From contig NC_086183.1 of NCBI RefSeq assembly GCF_023053635.1, positions 29,523,501-29,587,500 of the forward strand: DNA of 64,000 nt, given 5' to 3'. Positions 1-12,100 of this stretch are shown in pieces; the first letter of the stretch is position 1; each line of letters opens with the position of its first letter. Made by a program: the position numbers and the translations under genes. The notes below the pieces were generated by a model. The model was given only the letters and a program-made list of their open reading frames with translations. It searched no databases and had not been told where the DNA came from. The stretch is from Elgaria multicarinata webbii (lineage: Eukaryota > Chordata > Lepidosauria > Squamata > Anguidae).

Positions 1-330
1 GGTCTCTACTTCCCTTGCTCGGCTTCGTCCATTTCCTTCCGCTGCCCCTTACGCCTGGAACGCTCTTCCAGAACATTTGCGAACTACACGTTCAATCGCA
101 GTTTTTAAAGCTCAGCTAAAAACTTTTCTTTTTTCTAAAGCTTTTAAAACTTGATTTTGATCTGACTTTTATACTGTTCGTTTTACTCTACCCTGTGCCT
201 GTTTGGTGCATTCTCTTCCCCTTCTTATTGTTTTATTATGATTCTATTAGAATGTAAGCCTATGCTATTTTATTGTTTTACTCTGTACAGCACCATGTAC
301 ACTGATGGTGCTGTATAAATTAATTAATTA
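1..330 (+). repeat. L2-type LINE, 3' end (truncated)
   Basis: Broken reading frames resemble the last residues of L2-type ORF2 proteins (a WN-x-LP-like block followed by a lysine-rich KxxLKTFLF-like stretch). A T-rich 3' UTR follows, with a short 'cagcaccatgtacactgatg' block and a TTAA-rich tail. The same 3' block recurs at 17773-17822 (antisense) and 53650-53712. The element continues off the left edge. The family name is by resemblance only. Confidence 0.6.
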
Positions 331-392
331 ATAATTGTACTGTTATGGGAACTTAAATTTTAGACTCTTACTGGGGCGGGGGAGGCTTTAGA

Positions 393-562
393 CTGGCCCC
401 GTTCAGAAGACACCTTAAACCACGGCTTTAACCACGGTGGTTAAGCCAGAAAGCCAGGTTGTGTTCAGAAGACACCTTAAACCATGGCTTTAACCACAGT
501 GACTAAGGCTTTCTGGCTTAACCACCGTGGTTAAAGCTGTGGTGTCTTCTGAATGGAGCCAG
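393..562. mobile_element. Foldback (MITE-like) element
   Basis: Long inverted arms: the left arm begins near TGGCCCCGTTCAGAAGACAC and the right arm ends with its near reverse complement around 545-560. Both contain the repeated core GGTTTAAxCACGG/CCGTGGTTAA. The middle holds a third degenerate copy of the arm. There is no coding capacity, so it is a non-autonomous DNA element. No clear target duplication was seen. Confidence 0.65.
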
Positions 563-1149
563 TGTCATGTGTATTACTACAGTTGTGGAACACACAACTA
601 CCATTTCTTTTCTTCCCCCTACTGCTTCTACATTCCTGATAAATTAGAGTCAAAACACCCTATTTCTCAACCCTGATTAAAAAAAGAAGACTTGAGCATG
701 TGTGGTTTTACATTTTAAACTCAATGAATTCATAGCATCATCACTATAGGAATAGTGTGGCTGTAGGAATAAGATGGAGTCCATGTCTGCCGTCCTGCTG
801 CCAAATCCATTTACTTGGGAATATGCACCGCTTTGTTGTAGAAAAGGATAATATATGTTAAAAGTAAAAATAAGAAAATGATCCTCTATCACCATGTACA
901 AGCCTGCCCCCCTGCCCGCCCAGAGTATAAGTTTTAAAAAGAAGAAAGGATGCGATGGCAACCAGCATCCCCCATGGGCCCTGGCATGCCCACGTTGGCC
1001 CAAATGCTGACACCAGAGCTATTAGCCATTGGCCCCATCCCCTGCCATTCTCTCAGTTGCAATTTGAGCCCCTTTGGGGCTGCAGGGCCCTGGACTTCAG
1101 CTCCCATGATCCAGCCCTAGCTCTACCACTACTTCGGAAGGCTCCCTGA
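563..1149. other. Unannotated stretch upstream of CLPTM1
   Basis: No gene, tandem array or recognisable repeat was found here. Short open frames on both strands look random. Confidence 0.4.
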
Positions 1150-1582
1150 GCAAGTGTTGGATCCCCTACCAAATGAAGGAAGGTGGCTGGCAACTAAGAA
1201 CAGGGCCTTTTGTGCTGTGGCACCCTGGTTGTGGAATGAGCTTCCGAAAGAGGCTCACTTGGCGCCTATGCTGTACGTTTTTCAGCACGGGATGAACACC
1301 TTATTTTCCTAGGCATTTTAGCCTTTCAGTTTCTGTTTTAAATGTGTTACTGTATTTTTAAATCTTTGCAATGCCACTAGGTTTGATTTCGGTTATTTAT
1401 TTATTTTATTGTATACTCTAGTTTTAAACTTTTATATTGTATTTTATCATGTTGTATTTTATGGTTTTAATTGTTGGGAACTTCCCTATTTAGCTATTAG
1501 GCAGTATAGAAACCGCCCAGAGAGCTCTGGCTATTGGGCGGTATAGAAATGTAATAAATAAATAAATAAATAAATAAATAGA
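1150..1582 (+). repeat. L2-type LINE, 3' end
   Basis: Frames in the first 170 bases read like the L2 ORF2 C-terminus (RAFCAVAPWLWNELPKEAHLAP). A long T-rich 3' UTR follows, ending in the 'ccgcccagagagctctgg' block and an (AAAT)n tail. The same 3' end recurs antisense at 21098, 40490 and 53182, so these belong to one family. Confidence 0.75.
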
Positions 1583-1595
1583 AATATAATATATA

Positions 1596-1785
1596 AAGCT
1601 GCAGGTGCCCTGCCCTCTTTTAAATCTGGTCACTCTAGTATAGCTCCTGCAGCTTTTACTGTTGTGTTGAAGAGGGAATTTCAACAGGTTCTCCATATAT
1701 ACAAATGACACCTGCTGACATTCCCTTTTCTATGAAACTATTAAAGATACAGGAGCCCTGTCCTCCTTTTCATAGGGTCACCCTA
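1596..1785. mobile_element. Foldback element, family A (partial)
   Basis: The right part matches the family A arm ending in CATAGGGTCACCCTA. The inner half carries the repeated 'aactgttgtg..gaagagggaatttca' core. The left terminal arm is missing where it meets the LINE tail before it. Other copies lie at 2323, 56405, 57150 and 57776. Confidence 0.65.
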
Positions 1786-2020
1786 TCTAAAGTCACTTTG
1801 TATATTCCTAATGGCTGAAGTCTGATGGATATTAATACCTAAGTTGTTTTTCTCCGTGTGTTTCTTGTCCAAATGCAAACACATAAAACACAAAATCTTA
1901 TTGTGTTTCAGACATCACTTGTAACTTGAATCCCATATAATACAAGCAGAACTTCGTGAAAGTCGGGGGTGGGGAGGTAGGGGAAGGTTCCCTTCTTGTT
2001 TCAGTAAATAACTGGAGGAT

Positions 2021-2160
2021 TAATAATAATAACAACAACAACAACAACAACAACAACAATTTACCCACCTCTCCGATTGGATCGAGGCGGGGAACAACAG
2101 CAAGCATAAAATACATAAAATACTGATTAAAAACATAGTACACACTGTTTTAAAAAATCC
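2021..2160 (-). repeat. (AAC)n/(AAT)n tail plus L2-type LINE 3' tip
   Basis: A trinucleotide run at 2021-2059 is followed by an antisense block (CCTCTCCxATTxGATCGAGGCGG) that matches, reversed, the 3' end of the LINE at 14709-15400. The run is the degenerate tail of that LINE. A second (AAT)n with a short LINE tip follows near 2203-2250. Confidence 0.6.
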
Positions 2161-2322
2161 AGAAACATACTAAAAGCATCCTAAAACTCCAGTGGATAGG
2201 CAATAATAATAATAATAATAATTTATTTGTACTCTGCATTGTTGTTATAGGGTTATTTTTGGATTAGTAAAAACAAAACAAAAGGAGTTGATTTTGTTGA
2301 GTTAGGTAGGGAGTACAGAACC

Positions 2323-2543
2323 AGGGTGATCATATGAAAAGGGGGACAGGGCTCCTGTATCTCTAACAGTTAGCTAAAGCGACCAGATACCAAAGAGGGC
2401 AGGGCTCCTGCAGCTTTAATTGTTGGGATGAAGAAGGAATTTCACCAGGTGCTGCAGGCATAATGACACCTGCTGAAATTCCCTTTTCCATGCAACTGTT
2501 AAAGACACAGGAGCCCTGTCCTCCTTTCCATATTGTCGCCCTA
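2323..2543. mobile_element. Foldback element, family A
   Basis: Inverted arms (AGGGTGATCATATGAAAA at left, TTCCATATTGTCGCCCT at right) enclose the family's inner pair of arms around CTGCAGCTTTAA. It is diverged from the copies near 57 kb, so older. Confidence 0.65.
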
Positions 2544-2835
2544 ATAGAACCATTTGGCATAATTTACTTCGGGTTAATTAATGTGGAGTAACTGTCGTGG
2601 GTTTTCTCCTCTCTCATAAACAGTAAATAGCAGCAAATTCCGATTTTTATATTCATCATCATTTATTATAGGAATTTCTGCTGCTCACAGTCATTATAAA
2701 TCATATGTGGAAAAGAGTCACCAAATTTTTAGATAGAAGATCCAATATATCTTGTCCGCATGCCGGCGGATTACAGGAAAGAGGAGGCAGTCGTTACTTC
2801 GGAGTCGTTAATCCAGAGCAACATACCCAGATCTA

Positions 2836-2874
2836 GCAGCAGCGGCAGCGGCGGCGGCGGCGGCGGCGCCGCCT
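2836..2874. repeat. AGC/CGG trinucleotide repeat in promoter/5' UTR
   Basis: A short AGC/GGC run passes into about seven CGG units and ends in GCCGCC. It lies about 200 bases upstream of the CLPTM1 ATG. Confidence 0.85.
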
Positions 2875-3034
2875 CTGTATCTGAGTGAGGCTAAAAAGGG
2901 CCAATACGGTACTCGCTACAGGGCTGCTCCTGAAATTACGGTAACCCGAAGACTCTCCCGAGTACAGCAGAAAGAGGTCACGTGGCCCTCGTAAAGTGCA
3001 GAGGGGACGAACGGGATTTGAGAGCAGCGGCAAG

Positions 3035-3044
3035 TCTCGCGAGA
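3035..3044. promoter_or_regulatory. TCTCGCGAGA palindrome (BANP-type CGCG element)
   Basis: A perfect 10-base palindrome ends 26 bases before the CLPTM1 ATG. This is the known CGCG element of CpG-island housekeeping promoters, bound by BANP when unmethylated. Binding here is inferred. Confidence 0.75.
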
Positions 3045-3067
3045 ACTACGCCAGGCAACGGCGCAGC

Positions 3068-3078
3068 AAGATGGCGGC
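3068..3078 (+). promoter_or_regulatory. YY1-type site over the start codon
   Basis: AAGATGGCGGC matches the YY1 consensus and includes the CLPTM1 ATG. The context is also a strong initiation site (A at -3, G at +4). YY1 sites just downstream of the transcription start at the first ATG are common in TATA-less genes. Confidence 0.65.
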
Positions 3079-3127
3079 GCCGGAGACGGAGGTGGTGGCA
3101 GCGGGTCCCGGGACCGGCCCTGAACAG
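3071..3127 (+). CDS. CLPTM1: CLPTM1 exon 1 (coding)
   Basis: Encodes residues 1-19 ([19 protein letters not shown]), phase 0, donor CAG|GTAGCG. The start is chosen for the strong Kozak context and match to the mammalian MAAxE start. The open frame extends upstream without another ATG. Confidence 0.9.
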
Positions 3128-6100
3128 GTAGCGGCTGAAGAGACCTTTTCTCCATCCTCCCCGTCACGGGAGCGGCCCCTTAGCGGCCTCCCTTCCCTGA
3201 AGACAGTTGCCCCGCACGTCACCTCCCTTTTGCCCCTACTCGTCGGGGGGGGGGGAGCAGTTCCCCTCCTGCCCCAGCCCCTCCCTTCTCGTAAGTCACG
3301 TGACACCCGCCTCTTGCCCCCAATTGTCCATCATGGCCCTCCGTAGCCCCTGATCTCCCCTCTCCAGAGTGGTTTGCTATTGGTGGTTTATTGCACTCTA
3401 ATATATTTGTCCCATTTATTTATCATCGCTCTGGGGGTTGGTTGGTTGGGGGGTGGGGGGAGGGGGGAGAGAACAACAACCCTGTGAGGAAGCTTAGGCT
3501 AAGAGGGTTATTATACAAATGACCCAACAGACCCTGGGTGAACTAGGGAACCTGAATCAAGATGACTTTATTTGTATCCCGTATTCCCTTCAAGGAGTTC
3601 AAAGTGGCACAGGAGGTCATGTGAGGTAGGTTGAGCTGAGAAACAGCAAATGGCCCAAGGTTACTTAGGGAACCTCATGGCTGGGTGGGGATTTGAACCC
3701 GAACCACCGCCGCCACCACCCTGCTCTTAGTCTGACACTCTAACCACTATACACCCCTGTACAGGTGGCAGTTTTGTCCTCTCTTCAGCCACACATCTGC
3801 ACCTGGTGGGGGATAAAATCCTTTGGCCACCTGCCTCCCCCCAGGATAGCTTAGTCGTCTGTATAAATTCTCTACATCAGGTGGTTAAAGCGCCTTCTAC
3901 CTCATGCCAGGTGCAACTGTGCTCAATGGGCCGCGAAAGGAGGAGTTTCTAACCCAGGAATCTCCCCAGTCCCCAATCTATGCACTACATTATACTGGCT
4001 AGAGCGCTTCCCTCTCTGGTGTGTCATCCTTACCACCCACAACTCCTTTTGGGTACACCACTTCCTCCTTGATCCTCTGTTCTGTTCCTTAGCAATTCTG
4101 TCCTGTCTCTCCTTCCCTTTAAATAGTTTGCCTGATTCCTCAGGTGCATGCCAAGGGATTCCTTTCCTGTTAACCCCCCTCTCTGGGTCTTTTATCTTTC
4201 TGCCCTTCAACAGCCTCTGTAGCAAATTGCTTCTGCTTTTCTACCCAATAAAAAAGGGAGGAATTATGCCCTAGATAGCTGTCCTAGCACTTGGCAGTTA
4301 CCCTTGGTAGTTTCAGCCCCTTCACTTTCTGGTCTGATATCTTCTCTTTCTCTCTTCCTGCTTGTTACCTTTCTTCCAAGTTTAGCCCTTCCCCCCCCCA
4401 CACTTTCCCAGTATCGTCATAGCAACTCACCCCTTAAATTAACAGGTGTCATTCTGCACTACTTTCCCTTCTCCATCCAGGCTAAGGGATTGTCTTATAT
4501 CCTCTAAAACGCTGCCAACTCTGGAGCTTTTGTTCTTAGGGAAATGCTTATCTTTTTTCATTCTCCTTCTGGGAAATTGGCCTTTGGACTCCCTACCTAG
4601 GAAACTGTTTTTCTTCCTCCTCCTCCATCCACCCACATGAAATTCCCCTTTTGGGCATCTGCCCATTCTGCCTTCCCTCTTTCTCAACAGCCTTTTTCTT
4701 ATACATGTGAACACAAGCAATACTTTTTCATCTGCCGGATGAATGTTCCCTCTTAAACACATTAGGGCCACCCCTCACCTTTTTGTTGCAAAACTGCAGT
4801 CTGGTTTTGCAGAATTTTCCTTCTTTTCTCTGTAATGATATTCTTGTCCCACAAAAAAAGCACCTGGTACCATGGGGAGTTGATCTACCTGACGTAATCT
4901 CTCCCTTCCTCAATACCTCTTGTTCCTCGGGATGTTACACACCCTGTCCCAAAATATGGCTTGCTCTAGAAGACATTCATTCTCTGCAGTTGCTTGTCTG
5001 TCTCAAATTCAGTCAGTCCTGAACTGTGTCCTCTGAGAAACAAACGGCTGCTTTTAAGTATTCTATCAGCCAAAAGCACTTGCCCATAGAGGATATTGCC
5101 TCTTGTGTATCTGCATGATTCATTGCTCTGCTCTTAATATATTTCCATTCATCCTTCATTGGGGAGGATAATTTTGTCCTGTCTCGACATTGGGTTTGAT
5201 AAGATAATTCTATTGGCTACCCAGCCAGGTTTTGGTACTAGTGTACAAAGCCCTAAACAACTTGGGACTAGGATACCTAAGGGAGCACCTTCTCCCTTAC
5301 CAATCTGCCCAATCACTGAGGTCATCGGAGGGTATGTTTCTGGTGGTTCCATCTGGACCTTGGAATCCACCAGGAGAAGAGCCTTTAGTGTAGTGGCCCC
5401 TTCTCTGTGGAACTCTGCCCTGGAGGTCAGGCAGGCAGGCGCCAACACTAGGCTGCTTCCGGCGCCTCCCGAAAACAACTCTGCTTCAAGAAGCCTTGCC
5501 CAACTGACTAGCCACTGTTTTTTTCTGTCTCCTTTGTTTTTAAATTGAACTATTTGAATTTGCTTTTTAAATCTTTCTTTTACTGTTTATGTCTATGTTC
5601 ATTGCTCTGGAATCTGTGTTAGATACTTGAGCAGTATATAAATTATTATTATTAATTAATTAATTAATTAATTCAGGACAGGAGTCTGTCTGTTGCATTT
5701 CTGGATGAGTTACTGCCCCAGGGCTTGCCTCTCCCGCAGAGAGGAATCAGTCTCAGAACAGTGACTCCCTCAAACACAGGTTGGCTCCTTTGAGAGTGGG
5801 AAATCCCTTCTCTTTCAATTATTAAAAGTAATTCATTTGGGGTGTGTCTCCCTGTATAAGTCAGCGGCGTGTGCCGCAGCTATGTTTGAGCAACAGCGTT
5901 TGGACTGCTGCTGGCTGTGCTGCATATTGCACGGCATGAGCCAAGGGGATTACCTTTCCACACCTGTTTTCCACACCCTTTGCTGGGAAATTGCTCACAC
6001 ATTTCCCATTTAATCCTTTTGTTTGCCTGTCATCCGTATCTTAAAACCAGTCTTAGGTTTTTTTCTCACTTTGGGATTCCCAGGGACATTTATCACCTGG

Positions 6101-9100
6101 CTCTTTCGTGATAGTTCCTCTTTATTCCTCACACTTTCTAGATTTTTTTTCACAGTGTTCTTATATGGAAAATCTGGTACCCCCTATGATTTTAGGTTTA
6201 AAACAATATAGTTTTAGTCGTAATAATTTTATCCAGATTCAAAGCCTTTATTTTTCCAACAGACTTGAATTTGAATGATGAAGCTCAGTTTTTGCCCCTC
6301 TCACATTATTTCCTGAGAAAGAATTGGGTGCATTAAGAGTAGAGCTCTGTGCTGAATTTTACATTCAAGGGGAGTACTTAGAAGAATTTGCTTGTTCAAA
6401 TATTCATTTTATTTTATGGGCTCACTTTACTGACCCCACATGCCTGTTGGGAATGGCTCGAAGCATCAGTTGACGTTCTCAGCTGTAAAATTGGGTTAAT
6501 AGTGATGAAGTACTTCATTTCATTCTTGAGAACAAATCTGAACAACATAATTTAATTAAATCGGATATACCTTTCCTTAAATCAGAGAAGAACATAAAGA
6601 GAGCCATCTAGTCCACCATTCTGCCAAACAGCTGCCCACCAGAAGCCCACAAACAGGACATGAATGCAATGGCTCCTTCCCACCCATGTTCCCCAGCAAA
6701 TGGTGCACATAGGCATACTGCCTCTTATTGGAGGTAGCATATAGTCATCCGGGCTAGAAGCCATTGATAGCCCTCTCCTCCAGGAATTTGTCAACCCCCC
6801 CTTTAAAGCCATCCAGTTTGGTAGCCATCACTAGATCTTGTAGCAAATTCCATAGTTTAACTATGCCCTGTGTGAAGAAGCACTTCCATTTATCTGTCCT
6901 GATCAGTAGTATTTATAATAAGAACTCATTACACAATATATTTTCCCCTAAGTACTCCAGAAAATTTGCATATGTTATCTCAGTAATCCTTATAACAATC
7001 CTTTAAGACAGGCTAGTACACAGAGGCCTGGTTCACACATGATACCAACGATGGGTGAAGCACCACGCATAGCTAGTTGTGATCACACAGGAGTGAGAGT
7101 GCTGCCTCCTGCCCTCTCATCGCTTCCTTTCTGTTCCTAGGTTGTTTGTTGAACTCTGGATTGCTGAGGGGGAAACAAACCATGAATTAAAACTCCGGGT
7201 TGTTTCCCCCTCAACAATCCAGAGTTCCAGGTTCACACGTCATAACAAAATCATAACACGTCACACGTCATAGGAACAAAAGCAGAAAGGAAGTGGTGGG
7301 CAGCTGGGAGCCAACCCACTCGCTCCCAGCAACCCATGGGCTGTCCTTATGTGTGAACTGTATCATTATGTACAGGTTTACAAAAAAGCTTTTGACACAG
7401 GCCTTTACTATAATGTCTTGAGTATATTTAGCAGTAATGAGATAAGAGATCAGATCCTTTTATACATCAGTTACTGATTAAAGAATAGCAGTTGTCACAA
7501 TTGGAGGTGAGTAAACAGTGAGATCTGTATTCTGACTGGCGCTCTTTAACATTCATACGTGATCAGCAAAGTTTGCAGATCGTACCATATTCAGGATATC
7601 AAGCAAATTGCAAAGAGTTCCAGGAGGATCTCTCCAAACTGGGTGAATGAGAATGAAATAGCAGTGAGATTTGATTCTTAGATCAAAGTACAAAGTGAGG
7701 CGCCCAGGAGTAAAATTTCCCAAGTCTACATGAAAATCTATGAAATCTGGAACAGCTGTGACTGTCCAGGAAGGGAACTTTGGCTCATGGATGACTTAGC
7801 GAAAATGTCTGCTGGGTGCGGTTGCGGTAAAAAGGCAAATTGCTACAGATTATTAGGGATAAAGAATAAAATGGTCAAGAATCATAAACACCCTTTTATA
7901 AGCTATCGTAAACCTACTTTTGGAATATTACACACAGTTCAAGTCCTCCCATCTCAAAGGGGTTATTGTAGAGATAGGTGCAGAAAAGGGCAGTCGAAGT
8001 GGTCACAGGGCCCGTGCACCTTCTGGACGAGGAAAGGCGCAAATGTTTGTGGCTGTTTAGTTTAGAAAAAAATGACAGTGGGAAGAATGAGCGAGGTTTA
8101 CGAAATTTTTAATGGTGTGGTGAAAGTGAACGGAGAAGCCCTCCCTCCCTCTCCCATAACTCTAGTACTCAGGCCAGATAAAAATGCTTCTTCCACAGCA
8201 CATAAAGGACCTTCTGGAAACCACTGCCACAAAAGGATGTCTTGAAAGGGATTCGAGCAGCCTGCCCCATGGCTGGCTGGGGATGCTTGGAGTTGTAACC
8301 CAACACATCGGTTGGGGAAGGCTATTTTAGACTAATTCATGGAATTCGTCATGAGCCAGCAATAGATCTAATAGCTTGGATGGTTCTATCAGGCTCCCAT
8401 ATTCCCAGGGCACGGTCTGAAGGCACGTGAGGCCACCGCCTTGCTGAAGCTAAGCAGGCCTGGCTCCGGTCAGCGCTTGGAGGGGAGACCATTTGGGAAC
8501 CGCATGTTGCCACCTTGAGTTCCACTGTGGAAGAAAAAGGAAAGGAAAGGAACCTCTCGTGCAAGCACTGAGTCATTACTGACTCTTGGAGGGACGCCAG
8601 CTTTCGCTGACGTTTTCTTGGCAGGCCTTATAGCGGGGTGGTTTGCTGTTGCCTTCCCCGGCCGTGATTACCTTTCCCCCAGCTGGGTACTCATTTTACC
8701 GACCTCGGGAGGATGGAAGGCTGAGTCGTCCCAAACCGGCTGCCTGAAACCAGCTTCCGCTGGGATCAACTCAGGCCGTGGGGAGAGTTTCAGCTGCAGA
8801 AACTGCTGCTTTACCACTCTGCGCCACACGAGGCTCATATTGTGGAAGAAAAGTGGGATATAAATGTAATAAATATTGCTGGGGTTCAAACAGGAGAGGA
8901 CTGTAACCTTCATACCTTGGTTGTGGGGTTCCTGGCTGCCCGTTTCTGGAATCTGAATGCTGGACTAGATGGACTCCTGACTCAATCCAGCAGGCTTCGT
9001 TTTACGTAGCTGCTGGTTGATGTTACAGATGGGGAGACTGAGGCTGAGTGGCAGTAGCTTGTGGATTCATGGCTGAGTTGAGATGTGCACTGTGGGTTTC

Positions 9101-12100
9101 TTGGAGTGCACCTCAAACTCTTAGGCCCTATATTTCCCCCAGCTCTTCAGATCAGGCTTTTACAGCACTTTTTCTTCTCCTAAATACTATATGGAAACGG
9201 CTTCCCTGGAAACATGAACTCATTTCCATCCCGTGATGAAGTGGTCCCCAGATGTTGTTGGGCTACAACTTCCCATCATCCCTGACTGTTGGCAGTGTTG
9301 GCTGAGAATGATGGGAGCTGTTAAGAGCCGAGGTTGAGCAGCCTTTCCCAACCTGATGCCTTCCAGACGGTTTGGACTTCACCTCCTATCAGCTCCAGCC
9401 AGAATGGGCAATGCTGGGAATAGTAGTCCAGAACATCTGGAGGACGCCAAGTTGGGGAAGGCCGCCCTGATGTCGAGCAAGAGGGGTCTTGTGTCGCCGC
9501 ATTGCCCAGAAGTGGCTTTTGAACAACCAGGAAGTTTGAGCCTCTCTGTTGTGTATGACAAATGGCTCCTATTGATCTTTGTCTTCCCATTTCCCTCCAC
9601 GCTTTTGAAGCAAGTGACTAGCAATGGAACTGCAGGGGGAGGTGAAGGGGTTGTCGAAACCCAGCAACAGAACCAGCCCCCACAGCAAGCTCCGAATGCC
9701 TGGCAGGTCATCAAAGGAGTCTTGTTCAGGTAAGATCCCAGTGGTTCCACAACTGTTCCTGTGTGTTTATATATATCATACCTAATTGGAGAGGGTGTGT
9801 GTGTTCCATCACTTCCCTTAAATCACCCGGTTCATGCATAATGTCATGCATTATGTTTCTATAGTTAATGAAAGCAGCAGTTTCCTACTATTGTACATTT
9901 AGAGAAATAATCATTGGTATTACTGTACTCAGTGCCTCAGTGCATTCGTAGCACATTGCAGATAAGATCCCAGTCATCCTTGCCACAGCTGTTCCCCCAC
10001 ACACACATTGCAGCTGGTGGTGGTCTTCGAAGGAAATAGTGGCTAGGAAACCTAGTTGTTTTATGTCAGATGTGAGATTTGACTTCCATTGGCTCCTAGC
10101 TTGGTCTCTTAGCTGCTATGCTACTTTAGTTCTATACCCAGTGACAAACCTAAAGCCTACTTCTCTCAGACAGCAGATGAGCTGCTAAACTTGCTTCTGG
10201 GTAGGACTTCTTCAGACTGCTCATGACGCTCATGTGACTGAATGCCAGTCTGCCAAGAATAGAGATGTAAAACTTCCAGAAATTTTGGAGCCATGGAAAA
10301 AAATGCTGTTGCTCTTGTTTTGGCAGTGTGTGTGTGTGTGTGTGTGTGTAAATTTTGGAATAAATTGAAATGTATGCATTACTTATCAAACCTAAACTTA
10401 TTTTACTGTTGAACAATATAAAATGCATCGTTTCTAACTTAGTTAGCAAATACAATTGTACTATCTGGCATATTTATAAACGTATAGAACAATCCTGTCC
10501 ATACTCATTCGGAGGTCAGACCCATTCTGTTTAGTGGAGTTTATTCCTAGGTGAGTATTTAACAGAATTGCAACCTCAAAAGTATAAAAATGCCATTGAT
10601 CTGTACAAGCATAATTGTGAATATACTGAATAGCAGGGAGGGACCTGCAAAACGCTACCTAAGCACATACATGTTAATTTTGACATCTGAGAAGCCCAGT
10701 GGGGGGGGGAGTTGAAATTTGAAACCACAAGACTAAAGTTCACCAGAATAAGGCAAGCAACAAATCATGAACTCTTGCATTATATTTCTTTATATCTGTA
10801 GCTAATGTCCCTTGTATAGAGATTGGGGTGGGTGGATGGGTGGTAATCAGAAAAAAAACCAAAAAAAATCAGAACACACCTATTGCCCCCCAAGTATTTT
10901 TTCCAATGGAAAATCTACAAGTTGTGGGGAACATTGTGCCCTCCTACAAAATTCTCTCTTCTGGAGTGAGTGAAATGCTTTTTAAGGCAAAGTTTTACTT
11001 GCTCAAAAAGTGTAGACATACACAACACTCACATCCAAGGCACTGCCTTCTTTCCAGCACAATCCTGATGGCGTTGGAGGTGTTACGATGTATTTTCTTA
11101 TCGTTTTATCACAATACATCTCTGAGGAAAGCCATGTTGCCTTCCGTGGTTGAACTTTGAGTTGTCCTGTCCAAGCTTGCCTTGGTAAAAGGCTGTGTTC
11201 TTTCTCCCTGTGGCTCTGCTGAGTTTCCCGCTCTGGGGGTGTTAGCAGTGGGTGGAGCTGAGATTGACCAATGGCTTCTTCCAATCCTGCCTTTCTAGAC
11301 TGTCCTTGCAAGGCAGGAGGGCATCTGTTGCTTAGCACCCGGCAGTGAGTGCCTTGCTGCTTAGGGAAGGGGCATCCGTTACTCCTGAAGAAAAGGTGGA
11401 ATAGGGCAACCTTCCCCAACCTGGTGCCATCCCGAGGAGATGGACTATAATTCCCATCATCCATGGCATGTTGGCTGGGGACCATGGGGCTTGTGGTCCA
11501 ATCCGGTGGGTTAGTGTCAGACTGGCATTGTAATCAGCCGTCAAAGTCTGGCAGCAAGTAAACTATGGAAAGCACTTCGTGGTGAGTCCATTGTGGCTTC
11601 AGATTCTTTGTCTGCCAGGCAAGCATAGCTTCCCTGCCGGTCCAAAATGGCCATCCTAGCTAGAGCCTTTTTTTCCAATCGCGTGCGCTTGAGCCATTGT
11701 GCCTCCATTGGAAGAGGGTTGCTGTGATCGCTGCCCCGGCCTCTACTTGCTGTCGCTACTTGCTGTGCCATCAATCTGACGTGACCTGCATCTCAGCCAG
11801 CCTGTCTTTATGAACTGTTTAATGGCAGCGTCATGCTCCGTGGCGAGTCCAATGTGGCTGCAGGTTCTTTGTCTGCCAGGCAAGCATAGCTTCCGTGCCG
11901 GTCCAAAATGGCCGTCCTAGCTAGAGCCTTTTTTTCCAATCGCGTGCGCTTGAGCCATTGTGCCTCCATTGGAAGAGGGTTGCTGTGATCGCTGCCACGG
12001 CCTCTACTTGCTGTCGCTACTTGCTGCGCCATCAATCTGACGTGACCTGCATCTCAGCCTGCCTGTCTTTATGAACTGTTTAATGGCAGCGTCATGCTCC

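Larger units (their letters stand above)
2760..3070 (+). promoter_or_regulatory. CLPTM1: CLPTM1 promoter and 5' UTR
   Basis: This CG-rich block directly upstream of the CLPTM1 start codon contains an AGC/CGG repeat (about 2836-2874), a CCAAT box (2901-2905), an E-box CACGTG (2979-2984) and the palindrome TCTCGCGAGA (3035-3044). No TATA box is visible. There is no ATG between 2881 and the CLPTM1 ATG, so no upstream ORF is expected. It looks like a TATA-less housekeeping promoter; the transcription start is not determinable from sequence. Confidence 0.7.

Noticed and set aside
2833-3306. Antisense open frames over the CLPTM1 promoter
   Set aside because: They arise from the CGG repeat and GC-rich composition (poly-Arg, Pro-rich); no domain or splice support.
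2996-3346. Open frame extending CLPTM1 exon 1 upstream and into intron 1
   Set aside because: There is no upstream ATG, and the 3' part crosses a good donor (CAG|GTAGCG at 3127/3128). Mammalian CLPTM1 also starts MAA.
8403-8525. Functional 5S rRNA gene
   Set aside because: Too diverged from 5S rRNA, and it continues into a SINE tail split by another insertion.
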